Of a DNA stretch of 64,000 nucleotides, positions 27,844-36,947 are shown piece after piece. How positions within the stretch are numbered: position 1 is the first letter of the stretch; each line of letters opens with the position of its first letter. Made by a program: the position numbers and the translations under genes. Below the pieces are notes generated by a model, which saw nothing but the letters and a program-made list of their open reading frames with translations, did no database searches and had not been told where the DNA came from. This DNA is from Priestia aryabhattai (GTDB lineage: Bacteria > Bacillota > Bacilli > Bacillales > Bacillaceae_H), in NCBI RefSeq assembly GCF_023715685.1, contig NZ_JAMBOQ010000003.1, positions 124,001 to 188,000 on the forward strand. The letters are read 5' to 3'.

Positions 27844-27887
27844 AAAAGCGTCACATTTTTCAAAAGAAAATGTGACGCTTTTTTTAT
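27844..27887 (+). terminator. Rho-independent terminator after HAD gene
   Basis: 16-bp stem AAAAGCGTCACATTTT (27844-27859) with AAAATGTGACGCTTTT (27867-27882), then T. The stretch from here to 28144 (about 255 bp) holds no gene or riboswitch that I can recognise. Confidence 0.9.
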
Positions 27888-28144
27888 TGAGTCATTGCTC
27901 CTTGAGTCAAATCAAGAGGATTACCTACGGAATTATAGACGCCATCTTAATGGTTTTAGTTACTAAAATAATAAGTCAATAACCTTTAAAGAAATCCTAA
28001 TTCAGCATTAGTAATAACTTCATTTATGTTTCATTATAAAGAGAGAAGTTTCATTGACATTCTGGAAGAATATGTTTTAAGATTACTTCCAAACAGCTTT
28101 AATTCTTAGTTAATTTATGTATTTAATTAGTTTTGGAGGTTTCT

Positions 28145-29530
28145 ATGGGGAAACATATTTATTTAAATGCGTTTGATATGAATTGTGTTGTACATCAGAC
28201 ACCTGGCTTGTGGACGTATCCAAGCGATCAGGCGTCCGAATATAAAACGCTAGATTACTGGGTAGAGTTAGCTAAGCTATTGGAAAAAGGAAAGTTTGAC
28301 GGTTTGTTTTTAGCCGATGTATTAGGCATTTATGACGTTTATAGGCAAAGTAACGAAGGAGCTCTTAAACAAGCTGCTCAGCTTCCCGTGAATGAACCAA
28401 CTGCCCTCATTTCCGCTATGGCGTATGCCACAAAGCATTTAGGGTTTGGGGTAACGGTATCTACTACTTATGAGAAGCCTTATGCGTTTGCGCGAAAATT
28501 TTCGACATTAGATCATTTAACAAATGGCCGTATTGCATGGAATATTGTGACTTCATACCTTGAAAGTGGATCAATCAATCTAGGATTAGAAGAACATTTT
28601 ACGCATGAAACTCGCTATGATATTGCCGATGAATTTTTAGAAGTCTGCTATAAATTATGGGAAGGAAGTTGGGAAGAAGGAGCTGTTGTAAAAGATAAAG
28701 AAAAAGGGGTTTTTACACTTCCAGACCGGGTTCATCCTATTAATCATAAAGGGAAGTGGTTTAATGTTCCAGGCGTACATTTGTCAGAACCTTCACCGCA
28801 GCGAACTCCAGTTTTATTCCAAGCAGGAGCTTCTGCCCCAGGAAGAGAATTTGCCGCCAAACATGCTGAATGTATCTTTACAAGTTTTCCTACTAAAAAA
28901 GTAGCGGCAGATTATGTAAAGAAAATGCGCGCTCAAATTGCTGCAGAGGGCAGAGACCCGGAGAGTGTATTAATTTTTAATTTATTTACACCAATTGTTG
29001 GACGAACAGAAAAAGAGGCTGAAGAGAAGCTTGCTCGGTTTGAGAGCTATGTCAATTTCGAAGGAGCAGCCACGCTGTTTAGCGGTTGGACAGGAATTGA
29101 TGTTTCTGTCTATGAACCAGAACAGCCTATTGAATTTATTGCTACGAACTCGGTTCGCTCCGCTTTAGAGAAATTTACAATAAGTGATCCGGATAGAAAG
29201 TGGACGGTAGAAGAGGTAGTGAAATTTGTCAGTATCGGAGGGATGGGACCAGTTACTGTGGGTAGTCCAGAACAAGTAGCTGATTTTATGAAAGAGTGGA
29301 TAAACGATACGGGCATGGACGGATTTAATATGGCTTATGTGACCACACCGGGAACGTTTGCTGATTTTATTGATTTAGTTATTCCTGTTTTGCAGGAAAG
29401 AGATTTATTCAAAACGGATTACAGTGAAGGAACTTATAGAGAAAAGCTATTTAAAAAATCACGTTTCTTGCCTGATGAACACTATGGTGCTCAGTATCGA
29501 AAGACGAGCCAAAAGGAGAGTTTAACATGA
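28145..29530 (+). CDS. FMN-dependent monooxygenase, NtaA/SnaA/DszA family
   Basis: 461 residues from ATG 28145 (GGAGGT at 28135-28140). Bacterial-luciferase fold; family blocks include GKFDGLFLADVLG, GFGVTVSTTYEKPYAFARKFSTLDHLTNGRIAWNIVTS and VLFQAGASAPGREFAAKHAE. Enzymes of this group use reduced flavin and O2 to attack sulfones or aminopolycarboxylates. In this cluster organosulfur scavenging is likely. It overlaps the next gene by 4 bp (ATGA). No flavin reductase is encoded nearby. Confidence 0.85.
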   Translation: MGKHIYLNAFDMNCVVHQTPGLWTYPSDQASEYKTLDYWVELAKLLEKGKFDGLFLADVLGIYDVYRQSNEGALKQAAQLPVNEPTALISAMAYATKHLGFGVTVSTTYEKPYAFARKFSTLDHLTNGRIAWNIVTSYLESGSINLGLEEHFTHETRYDIADEFLEVCYKLWEGSWEEGAVVKDKEKGVFTLPDRVHPINHKGKWFNVPGVHLSEPSPQRTPVLFQAGASAPGREFAAKHAECIFTSFPTKKVAADYVKKMRAQIAAEGRDPESVLIFNLFTPIVGRTEKEAEEKLARFESYVNFEGAATLFSGWTGIDVSVYEPEQPIEFIATNSVRSALEKFTISDPDRKWTVEEVVKFVSIGGMGPVTVGSPEQVADFMKEWINDTGMDGFNMAYVTTPGTFADFIDLVIPVLQERDLFKTDYSEGTYREKLFKKSRFLPDEHYGAQYRKTSQKESLT

Positions 29531-30708
29531 CTGCGACAACTGTAAAGGAAGAAATTTATCTTGATCAAGCAAAAAAGCTGTCCTTTTCTTTTGCAAAGGA
29601 TGCAGCACAAAGAGATAAAGAAGGCGGGACACCCAAACAGCAAAAAGATGCTATTCGCCAAAGCGGGCTGTTAAATTTATTAATTCCTCAAAAATATGGC
29701 GGAGAAGGCGGGAAATGGTCAACAGCTTTGGCTATTGTTCGAGAGTTGGCGACAGGCGATGCAGCCTTAGGTCACTTATACGGCTATCACTCCTTGTTTG
29801 TCTCAGATATTCGAATCAAAGGTACAGAAGAACAGGAGGCTTATTTTTATCCTTTGTCTGTTCAACAGCAAGCTTTTTGGGGCAATGCCTCTAATCCTTT
29901 AGTAGAAAGCCTAAAAGGTGATAAGCAATCACAGGGTTATCTGTTAAATGGAACGAAAGCGTTCGGTTCTGGTTCACCTGATTCTCAGTACTTATGGCTA
30001 TCATTTAATGACAGAGAAACGGGGCAATATTTAAACGGCGTCGTGCCTACTGCAAGAACAGGCATTACCGTCAAAGATGATTGGAATGCGATTGGACAAA
30101 GACAGACGGGAAGTGGAAATGTAGATTTTGAAAATGTGCGAATAGAAGAACATGAAGTGGTTCAAGATTTTGTTAAAAATCCTACTCCTTTTTCAACCAT
30201 TGGAGCCTCGTTGTCGCAAATTATTTTAACGAATGTCTTCATAGGAAGCGCTTTTGGAGCGATTGAAGAAGCACAAAACTACACGGCTTCTAAAACAAGA
30301 CCTTGGTTAACATCAGGAGTAGAAAAAGCTTCGGATGATCCAGGTATACTGCGAAAATACGGAGAACTCTGGATTCAAGCAAAAGCAGCCAGTGCACTTG
30401 CAGATGAAGCAGCTCTCATATTGGATGAAGCGTGGGAAAAAGGCAAAGAACTAACGGAAGCAGAACGTGGAAACCTAGCTGTTCACGTAGCGGCTGCAAA
30501 TGTTTTTGCTGGTAATGCAGCACTGGATATCACAAGTGAAATATTTGAAGTTATGGGAGCGCGTTCGGTTCACGCTGAATATGGATACGACCGATTCTGG
30601 CGTAATGTAAGGACTCATACCCTTCATAATCCAGCTGAATACAAGCTTCGAACGGTTGGGAATTGGGTGTTAAATCAGCAGTACCCTACACCTAATCCGT
30701 ATGCTTAA
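29527..30708 (+). CDS. Acyl-CoA dehydrogenase-like flavoprotein monooxygenase (SfnB/DszC type), copy 1
   Basis: 393 residues. Acyl-CoA dehydrogenase fold with features of the sulfur-oxidising SfnB/DszC branch: IPQKYGGEGGKWSTALAIVRELA, WGNASNPL, FGSGSPDSQYL, DDWNAIGQRQTGSG and a C-terminal RFWRNVRTHTLHNP block. It lacks the catalytic glutamate context of true acyl-CoA dehydrogenases as far as I can judge. Translationally coupled to the monooxygenase gene upstream. Paralogue of the gene at 31967. Confidence 0.82.
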   Translation: MTATTVKEEIYLDQAKKLSFSFAKDAAQRDKEGGTPKQQKDAIRQSGLLNLLIPQKYGGEGGKWSTALAIVRELATGDAALGHLYGYHSLFVSDIRIKGTEEQEAYFYPLSVQQQAFWGNASNPLVESLKGDKQSQGYLLNGTKAFGSGSPDSQYLWLSFNDRETGQYLNGVVPTARTGITVKDDWNAIGQRQTGSGNVDFENVRIEEHEVVQDFVKNPTPFSTIGASLSQIILTNVFIGSAFGAIEEAQNYTASKTRPWLTSGVEKASDDPGILRKYGELWIQAKAASALADEAALILDEAWEKGKELTEAERGNLAVHVAAANVFAGNAALDITSEIFEVMGARSVHAEYGYDRFWRNVRTHTLHNPAEYKLRTVGNWVLNQQYPTPNPYA

Positions 30709-30746
30709 TTCAAAAATAGTAAAAAATGAAGCTATCAGACAACTGA

Positions 30747-30788
30747 GGCTCCTTATTGCAGTTTATTTGTAATAACGGAGTTTTTTTT
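30747..30788 (+). terminator. Terminator-like hairpin inside the sulfur cluster
   Basis: CTCCTTATTGCA pairs imperfectly with TGTAATAACGGAG, followed directly by T8. It separates the first pair of genes from the second and may attenuate read-through. Confidence 0.55.
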
Positions 30789-30816
30789 ATGTAGCTTTAA
30801 AAAGGGGCGAATACAA

Positions 30817-31950
30817 GTGGAGTTATTTTGGTTTATTCCAACTTATGGAGATGGACGTTATTTAGGAAGCCATGAAGGAGCTAGGGCTGTAAGCTATTCT
30901 TATTGCAAACAAGTTGCACAAGCTGCGGATGAGCTAGGATATAGCGGGGTTTTGCTTCCGACGGGAAAGTCATGCGAAGATGCGTGGATTGCTGCATCTA
31001 CTTTAGTGCCAGTCACTGAAAACCTGAAGTTTTTAGTAGCAGTACGGCCCGGTTTAATGTCGCCTACACAAGCCGCAAGAATGGCTGCAACATTTGACCG
31101 CTTTTCTAAAGGAAGGCTCCTTATTAATGTCGTAGCAGGAGGAGATCCCGTTGAGTTAGAAGGAGACGGAGTGTTTTTAAACCATCACGATCGCTATGAG
31201 CTGACAGATGAATTTTTAACGATATGGAGAAAGGTATTAAATGAATCCGATGTTCACTTCGAAGGAGACTACTTGAGTGTTAAAGGTGGAGACGTGCTTT
31301 ATCCGCCGGTCCAAAAACCGTATCCTCCGCTTTATTTTGGTGGTTCTTCTTCTGTGGCGATGGACGTTGCCTCAAGGCATATAGACGTCTATTTGACCTG
31401 GGGAGAGCCTCCTGCACAAGTAAAAGAAAAAATTGAACGAATGAAAGAAAAAGCAAAGCAGACAGGAAGAGAAATTCGATTTGGCATCAGGCTTCATGTC
31501 ATTGTTCGTGAAACAGAAGAAGAAGCCTGGAAAGCTGCAAATGTGCTCATTCAACATGTAGATGAAGAAGCCGTTGAATCAGCCCAAAAAGTATTTTCTC
31601 GAATGGATTCAGAAGGCCAGAAACGTATGAGTGCATTGCATCAAGGCGATCGTTCAAACTTAGAGGTAAGCCCTAATCTATGGGCTGGAGTAGGTTTAGT
31701 TCGAGGAGGAGCAGGAACTGCTTTAGTAGGAGATGCCGATACGGTGGCAAACCGAATTAAAGAATATGCAGAGTTAGGCATCGAAACATTTATTTTATCT
31801 GGATATCCTCATTTAGAAGAAGCATATCGAACAGCAGAGCTTTTGTTTCCAAGGCTTCCAGTTAAGCGTAAGCAAGATGAGAATGACCGCACGTTTATCA
31901 GTCCATTTGGTGAAGTGAAAGTTAATAATAAAACACCCGCTAAAAGGTGA
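30817..31950 (+). CDS. ssuD: FMNH2-dependent alkanesulfonate monooxygenase
   Basis: 377 residues, the length of SsuD. N terminus [18 protein letters not shown] and blocks [49 protein letters not shown] and the C-terminal [14 protein letters not shown] are SsuD-typical. It releases sulfite from alkanesulfonates. Starts with GTG after AAAGGGG (30801-30807). The usual partners SsuE (flavin reductase) and SsuABC (transporter) are not here. Confidence 0.88.
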   Translation: MELFWFIPTYGDGRYLGSHEGARAVSYSYCKQVAQAADELGYSGVLLPTGKSCEDAWIAASTLVPVTENLKFLVAVRPGLMSPTQAARMAATFDRFSKGRLLINVVAGGDPVELEGDGVFLNHHDRYELTDEFLTIWRKVLNESDVHFEGDYLSVKGGDVLYPPVQKPYPPLYFGGSSSVAMDVASRHIDVYLTWGEPPAQVKEKIERMKEKAKQTGREIRFGIRLHVIVRETEEEAWKAANVLIQHVDEEAVESAQKVFSRMDSEGQKRMSALHQGDRSNLEVSPNLWAGVGLVRGGAGTALVGDADTVANRIKEYAELGIETFILSGYPHLEEAYRTAELLFPRLPVKRKQDENDRTFISPFGEVKVNNKTPAKR

Positions 31951-31966
31951 GAAAGGAGGGAGTATT

Positions 31967-33157
31967 ATGAACCACACCAAAACGATTGCGGCGTCTCAAG
32001 AGAATCTACTAAAATTGGCTGATCAGTTGGCTAAAGAGTTTTCCAAAACAGCTGTAAAAAGAGATAGAGAAGGTGGAACGCCTCTATATGAGCGTAATCT
32101 ACTTAGAAAAAGCGGTCTTTTAGCCCTCCCGATTCCTAAAGAATACGGAGGTTATGGAGCCAGCTGGCCGATTGTTTTTAAAATCGTGAATATCATTGCG
32201 AAAGCAGATAGTTCACTTGCACACTTGTTAGGCTATCATTATTTGACGGTTTGTTCGACTTTTCTGTTCGGAAGTACTCAGCAGTACAAAACTTTTTACA
32301 AAGAAACAGCAGCTCAACAGCTTTTTTGGGGAAATGCCTTTAATCCTAGAGATTCAGGGCTAAAAGCAGTTCGAGAAAACGGACGGTTAATGCTCAACGG
32401 AAGCAAGAGTTTTTGTTCCGGGGCAACGGATTCAGATCGTTTGTTAGTATCGGCTCAAGAAGGAGGAAGCGGCGAGGTATTGCTATGTGTACTTCCTACT
32501 CATAGAGCAGGAATCGTTACTGAAGATAATTGGGACGGGTTTGGACAGCGCCAAACGGATAGCGGAAGTGTAAAGTTTGAAGATGTTATCGTTTATGAAG
32601 AAGAAATATTGCATAAAGCAGCTGAAGAGCAAAAGGTTTTTCCTACGGTACGAACGCATTTGGCTCAGCTTATGCTCACTCATTTATTGTATGGTATTGC
32701 TCAAGGCGCTTTGGAGGAATCAAAAGCTTATGTGAAAGTTCATACAAAACCGTGGCTAAGTTCAGATGTTGAAGCAGCAGAGCAAGATCCTTACATTATT
32801 CAGCAATACGGTGAAATGAGTTTAAACCTTCATGCTTGTTCAGCACTTATAGAAAAAGCTGTTATAGAATTTGATCATGCATGGAAAAAAGAAGATGCGC
32901 TAACGAAACAGCAGCGCGGCGAGTGTGGAATTGCCATTGCGATGGCTAAAACATTTACTGTCCAAACGGCCTTACATATTACTTCCACTATATTTGATGG
33001 GATGGGAGCGAGAGCCACGTCTGATCAGTATAAATTTGATCGCTACTGGCGCAACGCACGAACAATTAGCTTACACGATCCTGTTGCTTACAAGCTACGT
33101 GACATAGGTAAATGGTATCTTAGCAGTGAACTGCCGCCTATTACACCATATTCATAG
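31967..33157 (+). CDS. Acyl-CoA dehydrogenase-like flavoprotein monooxygenase (SfnB/DszC type), copy 2
   Basis: 396 residues, clear paralogue of the gene at 29527 with the same landmarks (WGNAFNPR, FCSGATDSDRL, DNWDGFGQRQTDSG, RYWRNARTISLHDP). AAAGGAGG precedes the ATG, 17 bp after ssuD. Together the four genes read as monooxygenase/SfnB-like followed by ssuD/SfnB-like. Probable role in oxidising organosulfur compounds for sulfur supply. Confidence 0.82.
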   Translation: MNHTKTIAASQENLLKLADQLAKEFSKTAVKRDREGGTPLYERNLLRKSGLLALPIPKEYGGYGASWPIVFKIVNIIAKADSSLAHLLGYHYLTVCSTFLFGSTQQYKTFYKETAAQQLFWGNAFNPRDSGLKAVRENGRLMLNGSKSFCSGATDSDRLLVSAQEGGSGEVLLCVLPTHRAGIVTEDNWDGFGQRQTDSGSVKFEDVIVYEEEILHKAAEEQKVFPTVRTHLAQLMLTHLLYGIAQGALEESKAYVKVHTKPWLSSDVEAAEQDPYIIQQYGEMSLNLHACSALIEKAVIEFDHAWKKEDALTKQQRGECGIAIAMAKTFTVQTALHITSTIFDGMGARATSDQYKFDRYWRNARTISLHDPVAYKLRDIGKWYLSSELPPITPYS

Positions 33158-33164
33158 AAAGTTT

Positions 33165-33208
33165 ACCAAAAAAGACGAGCTTGATATTTCAAGCTCGTCT
33201 TTTTTGGT
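33165..33208. terminator. Strong bidirectional terminator ending the sulfur cluster
   Basis: Perfect 19-bp stem (33165-33183 with 33190-33208) containing GACGAGCTTG, with A6/T6 tracts. Confidence 0.9.
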
Positions 33209-33249
33209 AGAATAGATATAATTTTTTTAATTAAAAGTAACGAATCAGC

Positions 33250-33291
33250 TTGTTTAAATAGATAAAACTGATATAATGATAACGATTATCA
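33250..33291 (+). promoter_or_regulatory. Promoter overlapped by a Fur box
   Basis: TTGTTT (33250-33255), 16-bp spacer, TATAAT (33272-33277). TGATAACGATTATCA (33277-33291) matches the Bacillus Fur 7-1-7 box TGATAATNATTATCA at 14 of 15 positions and begins at the -10 box, so iron repression is expected. Confidence 0.8.
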
Positions 33292-33341
33292 GTTTCAAGA
33301 GTCAATTATCTACATAAAGATACAAGCAGGAGGAATGACAT

Positions 33342-34286
33342 TTGAATAAGAAAAAAATAGGACTGCTGGCTTTTATTATAATGCTGGCAATCGGAATGCT
33401 TATCGGCTGCAGCAGCACGAATAAGGAAAATTCAGCCGATGAGAAAAATGAAAAAACAAGAGTGGTCAAACATGAGCTTGGAGAGACAAAAGTAAAAGGA
33501 AATCCAAAGCGGGTAGTCGTATTAGAGTTAGGTTTTATTGATGCATTGTTAGATGCTGGTATTAAACCTGTGGGAGTAGCTGATGATGATAAAGCAGAAC
33601 AGCTTATTGATAAAGATGTACTAAAAGAAATCAAAGGATACAAATCAGTTGGCACGCGAGCACAGCCGAGCTTAGAATCGATTAAACTGTTGAAGCCAGA
33701 TTTGATTATCGCTGATTCAGAACGTCATAAAAATGTATATAAAGAATTATCGAAAATTGCGCCAACGATTGAATTGAAAAATTTAAATGCTAATTACGAT
33801 GATTTACTAAATACGGAGTTAAAAGTAGGAGAAGCTGTTGGCAAGAAGGCAAAAGTTGAAAAAGTGGTAGAAGAGCATAAGCAAAAAATGAAAGATTTAA
33901 AAGCAAAAGCACCAAAAAATCCGGGCAATGTACTTGTTATCGCTGATGCAAATGGTAATATTAATGCTAGAACTTCAAATTTCTTTACAACGGGTGTTCT
34001 TGAGCAATTGGGCTTCAAAAATGCATTAACAGATCCTACAAAAGAGTACAGTGTAAAAATGACAATGGAGCAGCTCGTAAAAGCAGATCCAGACAAACTC
34101 ATTGTTATGCGAAATGAAAAAGGTCATACGCCTTTAGCAAAACAACCATTATGGAAAGAGCTAAAAGCGGTTAAAAATAATCAAGTGTATGAAGTTGATG
34201 TATTTAAATGGTCTCTTCGCCGAAGTGTACAAGGTGCAAATGGTATTGCAGATGAAGCAGAAAAGTTATTATTTGAAGGCAAATAA
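33342..34286 (+). CDS. Fe(III)-siderophore-binding lipoprotein
   Basis: 314 residues from TTG 33342 (AGGAGG at 33331-33336; the nearby ATG hits a stop after four codons). Lipoprotein signal with Cys23 in LIGCSS. Class III binding-protein architecture (FecB/BtuF type): KRVVVLELGFIDALLDAGIKPVGVA in the N lobe, KPDLIIADSERH, and a C lobe ending in QGANGIADEAEKLL. Most like the B. subtilis YfiY/FecB group for citrate-hydroxamate siderophores. Fur box in the promoter. Confidence 0.88.
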   Translation: MNKKKIGLLAFIIMLAIGMLIGCSSTNKENSADEKNEKTRVVKHELGETKVKGNPKRVVVLELGFIDALLDAGIKPVGVADDDKAEQLIDKDVLKEIKGYKSVGTRAQPSLESIKLLKPDLIIADSERHKNVYKELSKIAPTIELKNLNANYDDLLNTELKVGEAVGKKAKVEKVVEEHKQKMKDLKAKAPKNPGNVLVIADANGNINARTSNFFTTGVLEQLGFKNALTDPTKEYSVKMTMEQLVKADPDKLIVMRNEKGHTPLAKQPLWKELKAVKNNQVYEVDVFKWSLRRSVQGANGIADEAEKLLFEGK

Positions 34287-34293
34287 TAACGAA

Positions 34294-34330
34294 GAAAAGA
34301 ACAATCCAATGGGTTGTTTTTTTTCTTTTT
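34294..34330 (+). terminator. Terminator-like hairpin after binding protein gene
   Basis: GAACAATCC-AAT-GGGTTGTTTT with T8 following. Probably reduces expression of the permease genes relative to the binding protein. Confidence 0.65.
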
Positions 34331-34364
34331 ATCGACTTTCAAATGAAAGGAGGCGCAGTCTACT

Positions 34365-35399
34365 ATGAAAGCTGTTCACGGTTTATCCAAAAGAAACAGA
34401 TCTCCACTTCGTATAATAGCTATTTTTCTTGCTGTTATCATTCTTTTATTGGTTTCCATGTTCTTATCTATTTCCATCGGTTCTATACATATTTCTTTTG
34501 GAACGATTAAGCAAGCTTTACTAGATTTTGACGGATCAAAAGAACAATCTATTATTCAAACTGTCCGCCTGCCTCGCCTACTGGTAACGGCATTTGTTGG
34601 CGCTAATTTAGCGGTCGCTGGAGCGTTGATGCAAGCATTAACTAGAAATCCATTAGCTTCTCCTGGTATTTTTGGTATTAATGCCGGGGCATCAGCGGCA
34701 ATGGTATTTTTAACAGTTTTAGTGCCGGGTGTAAGTATGATTGGTGGGGTACTTGGAGCGTTTTTAGGAGGCGCATTTGCTGCTGTTATTGTCTACGTCA
34801 TGAGTTCGTTGATTAAAGGAGGCGACAGCGATGTAAAGCTTGCTTTAACGGGTGTTGCTATACAAGGTATGCTTATGTCTCTCACGCAAACGCTGCTGAT
34901 TTTTAATGAAAGCAAAACAGAAGGCGTTATGTTCTGGCTCACCGGCTCAGTTATTGGCCGAGATTGGGGCCATGTTCATGTATTGCTTCCTTTTAGCGTC
35001 GTGGGTTTACTTATTGCGTTTGGTCTGGGAAGAGCGTCTTCTTTGTTGTCTTTAGGAGATGACGTAGCTAGAGGACTCGGGCAGCGAGTCTTTGCCATTA
35101 GAGCGTTCACTGCAGTTGTCGTGATTGTATTAGCGGGTGTTTCAGTAGCGATTGCAGGTCCAATTGGCTTTGTAGGACTTGTTGTTCCTCATATGGTGCG
35201 CTATTTAATAGGTGTAGATTACCGAGTCGTTTTGCCAATGAGCGCGCTGCTTGGTGCATCTTTATTGCTGTTAGCAGACGTATTGTCGCGATTTATTACA
35301 TATCCGTATGAGACCCCTGTAGGTGCAGTAACAGCATTGCTTGGAACGCCGTACTTTATTTACTTAGCGAGACGCAAAAAAACAGAAAGGAAGGCATGA
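34365..35399 (+). CDS. FecCD-family siderophore permease, subunit 1
   Basis: 344 residues, about nine to ten membrane helices. Family loops VRLPRLLVTAFVGANLAVAGALMQALTRNPLASPGIFGINAGAS and GPIGFVGLVVPHMVRYLIG are present. AAAGGAGG precedes the ATG by 12 nt. With the next gene it forms a heterodimeric iron-siderophore channel (YfiZ/YfhA-like). Confidence 0.9.
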   Translation: MKAVHGLSKRNRSPLRIIAIFLAVIILLLVSMFLSISIGSIHISFGTIKQALLDFDGSKEQSIIQTVRLPRLLVTAFVGANLAVAGALMQALTRNPLASPGIFGINAGASAAMVFLTVLVPGVSMIGGVLGAFLGGAFAAVIVYVMSSLIKGGDSDVKLALTGVAIQGMLMSLTQTLLIFNESKTEGVMFWLTGSVIGRDWGHVHVLLPFSVVGLLIAFGLGRASSLLSLGDDVARGLGQRVFAIRAFTAVVVIVLAGVSVAIAGPIGFVGLVVPHMVRYLIGVDYRVVLPMSALLGASLLLLADVLSRFITYPYETPVGAVTALLGTPYFIYLARRKKTERKA

Positions 35400-35405
35400 G
35401 TATAT

Positions 35406-36422
35406 ATGCAGACTGTCAATAAAACAAAAAAGCAACCATCTCGATTCAAGTCTGTCGGCCTGTTTATTATTCTTTCTGTCTTAATTATAGCGCTGAGCGT
35501 GATAAGCCTTAGCTTAGGAGACATCAACATACCTCCTCTAGACATTATTACGTCTTTTATTGGTATTGGCGACCCTGACTTGACGTCCATTTTAGTAGAA
35601 TTTCGTTTACCTCGTATTTTGCTGGCTATTTTAACTGGAATCGGCCTAGCTGTGTCCGGAGTCGTCGTACAGTCTATTATGAGAAATCCGCTGGCTAGCC
35701 CAGATACATTAGGTCTTTCAAGCGGATCAGGATTAGCTGCTGTTGCAATTACTATTTTACTGCCTTTAGCAAGCCCATCTGTTTTATCAGTCGCTGCGTT
35801 TGCAGGGGGCTCCCTTGTTTTTGTAATCGTCTATTTGCTTGCTTATAAAAAAGGAGTAGAACCTATTCGATTTGCGTTAATAGGTGTAGCGGTCAGCGCT
35901 TTTTGTTCATCAGGTATTCACTTATTAATTTCAAAAGCAAATCCAAACGTAAATGCGGCACTGATTTGGCTGAGCGGCAGTTTATGGGGAAGGACATGGG
36001 ATCAATTAATTGGTTTACTTCCCTGGGTGATTATATTATTACCGCTGATTTGGCTGTTAGCTGCTCGTTTAGATTTAATTCATTTAGGTGATGAAGTGGC
36101 TCGAGGACTAGGGGCTAGAGTAGAGTTAATTCGTTTAGTATTACTAGCAAGCGCAGTGGCAATGACGGCTGCCGTTGTATCGGTTGTTGGCACCATTGGC
36201 TTTGTAGGGCTTATTATTCCTCATGTGGCCAAACGGTTAGTGGGACCGAGGCATAAAAAATTAATTCCTACAGCCGCTTTACTTGGGGCTTTGTTTGTAC
36301 TAGCAGCAGATTTAATTGGGCGAGGAGTTGCTCCTCCGATTGAAATTCCGGCTGGATTAATCATTGGCATTATCGGTGCTCCATATTTTCTTTATTTATT
36401 GTGGAGAGAATCTAAAAAATAA
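35406..36422 (+). CDS. FecCD-family siderophore permease, subunit 2
   Basis: 338 residues with the same fold: FRLPRILLAILTGIGLAVSGVVVQSIMRNPLASPDTLGLSSG and GTIGFVGLIIPHVAKRLVG. Starts 7 bp after the first permease. No ATPase follows; a terminator does. As with B. subtilis FeuABC and YfiYZ-YfhA, a shared ATPase such as YusV elsewhere must energise it. Confidence 0.9.
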   Translation: MQTVNKTKKQPSRFKSVGLFIILSVLIIALSVISLSLGDINIPPLDIITSFIGIGDPDLTSILVEFRLPRILLAILTGIGLAVSGVVVQSIMRNPLASPDTLGLSSGSGLAAVAITILLPLASPSVLSVAAFAGGSLVFVIVYLLAYKKGVEPIRFALIGVAVSAFCSSGIHLLISKANPNVNAALIWLSGSLWGRTWDQLIGLLPWVIILLPLIWLLAARLDLIHLGDEVARGLGARVELIRLVLLASAVAMTAAVVSVVGTIGFVGLIIPHVAKRLVGPRHKKLIPTAALLGALFVLAADLIGRGVAPPIEIPAGLIIGIIGAPYFLYLLWRESKK

Positions 36423-36452
36423 GCTCGCGCTAAAGCGCGAGCTTATTTTTAT
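36421..36452 (+). terminator. Rho-independent terminator after siderophore operon
   Basis: AAGCTCGCGC-TAAA-GCGCGAGCTT followed by ATTTTTATT; overlaps the stop codon of the permease gene. Confidence 0.85.
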
Positions 36453-36699
36453 TCCAGATGAATTTTTGGAAATGGAATATGCGGAGGCTCTTCTAGCCAT
36501 CCCTGTTCAATACTTATTCTTGATACTTCTTTGGCGTATTCCAAAATTTCAGTCGTGAATGTTGTATATTTTAAAGCGAGTCTAAACGCGGACTTGTTGA
36601 CATCGCAAGCCCATATCCACGTACATTTTCAGTAATCATCGCAGCTAGGTGAAACCTCATTAGTTTTTCTGAAAATGGAGAAAATGATTGATTGTTCAT
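36449..36699 (-). pseudogene. Frameshifted, shortened DUF3231 gene
   Basis: On the minus strand an ATG at 36699 behind GAGGAG opens a frame reading FSEKLMRFHLAAMITENVRGYGLAMSTSPRLDSL and then a stop; the adjacent frame continues ALKYTTFTTEILEYAKEVSRISIEQGWLEEPP to a stop at 36449. Both parts match consecutive parts of DUF3231, a family common in spore formers, so a single-base shift near 36575 splits it. The joined ~83 codons are also much shorter than a full domain (~160). The rest of 36700-36947 holds no gene. Confidence 0.7.
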
Positions 36700-36947
36700 G
36701 ATAAACTCCTCAATATATAGGTAATTAACATGTTTCTAAAAGGTTATCAACTAGTATAAGTCAAAGGAAGTAAGATAAACACTATAGAAAGTAAAAAGGT
36801 ATCAACATTTTACTATAAGAGTAAACGTCATGCATAACTTAAAGGTTCTTTTAGGAAAAGAAGGGCGCAACCGCTTCTTTCTTGCAAAACAGAAATAAAA
36901 CCGAAATAATAAATGAAGAAAGTTAGGCAAGAAAGGAGTTTCATTAT

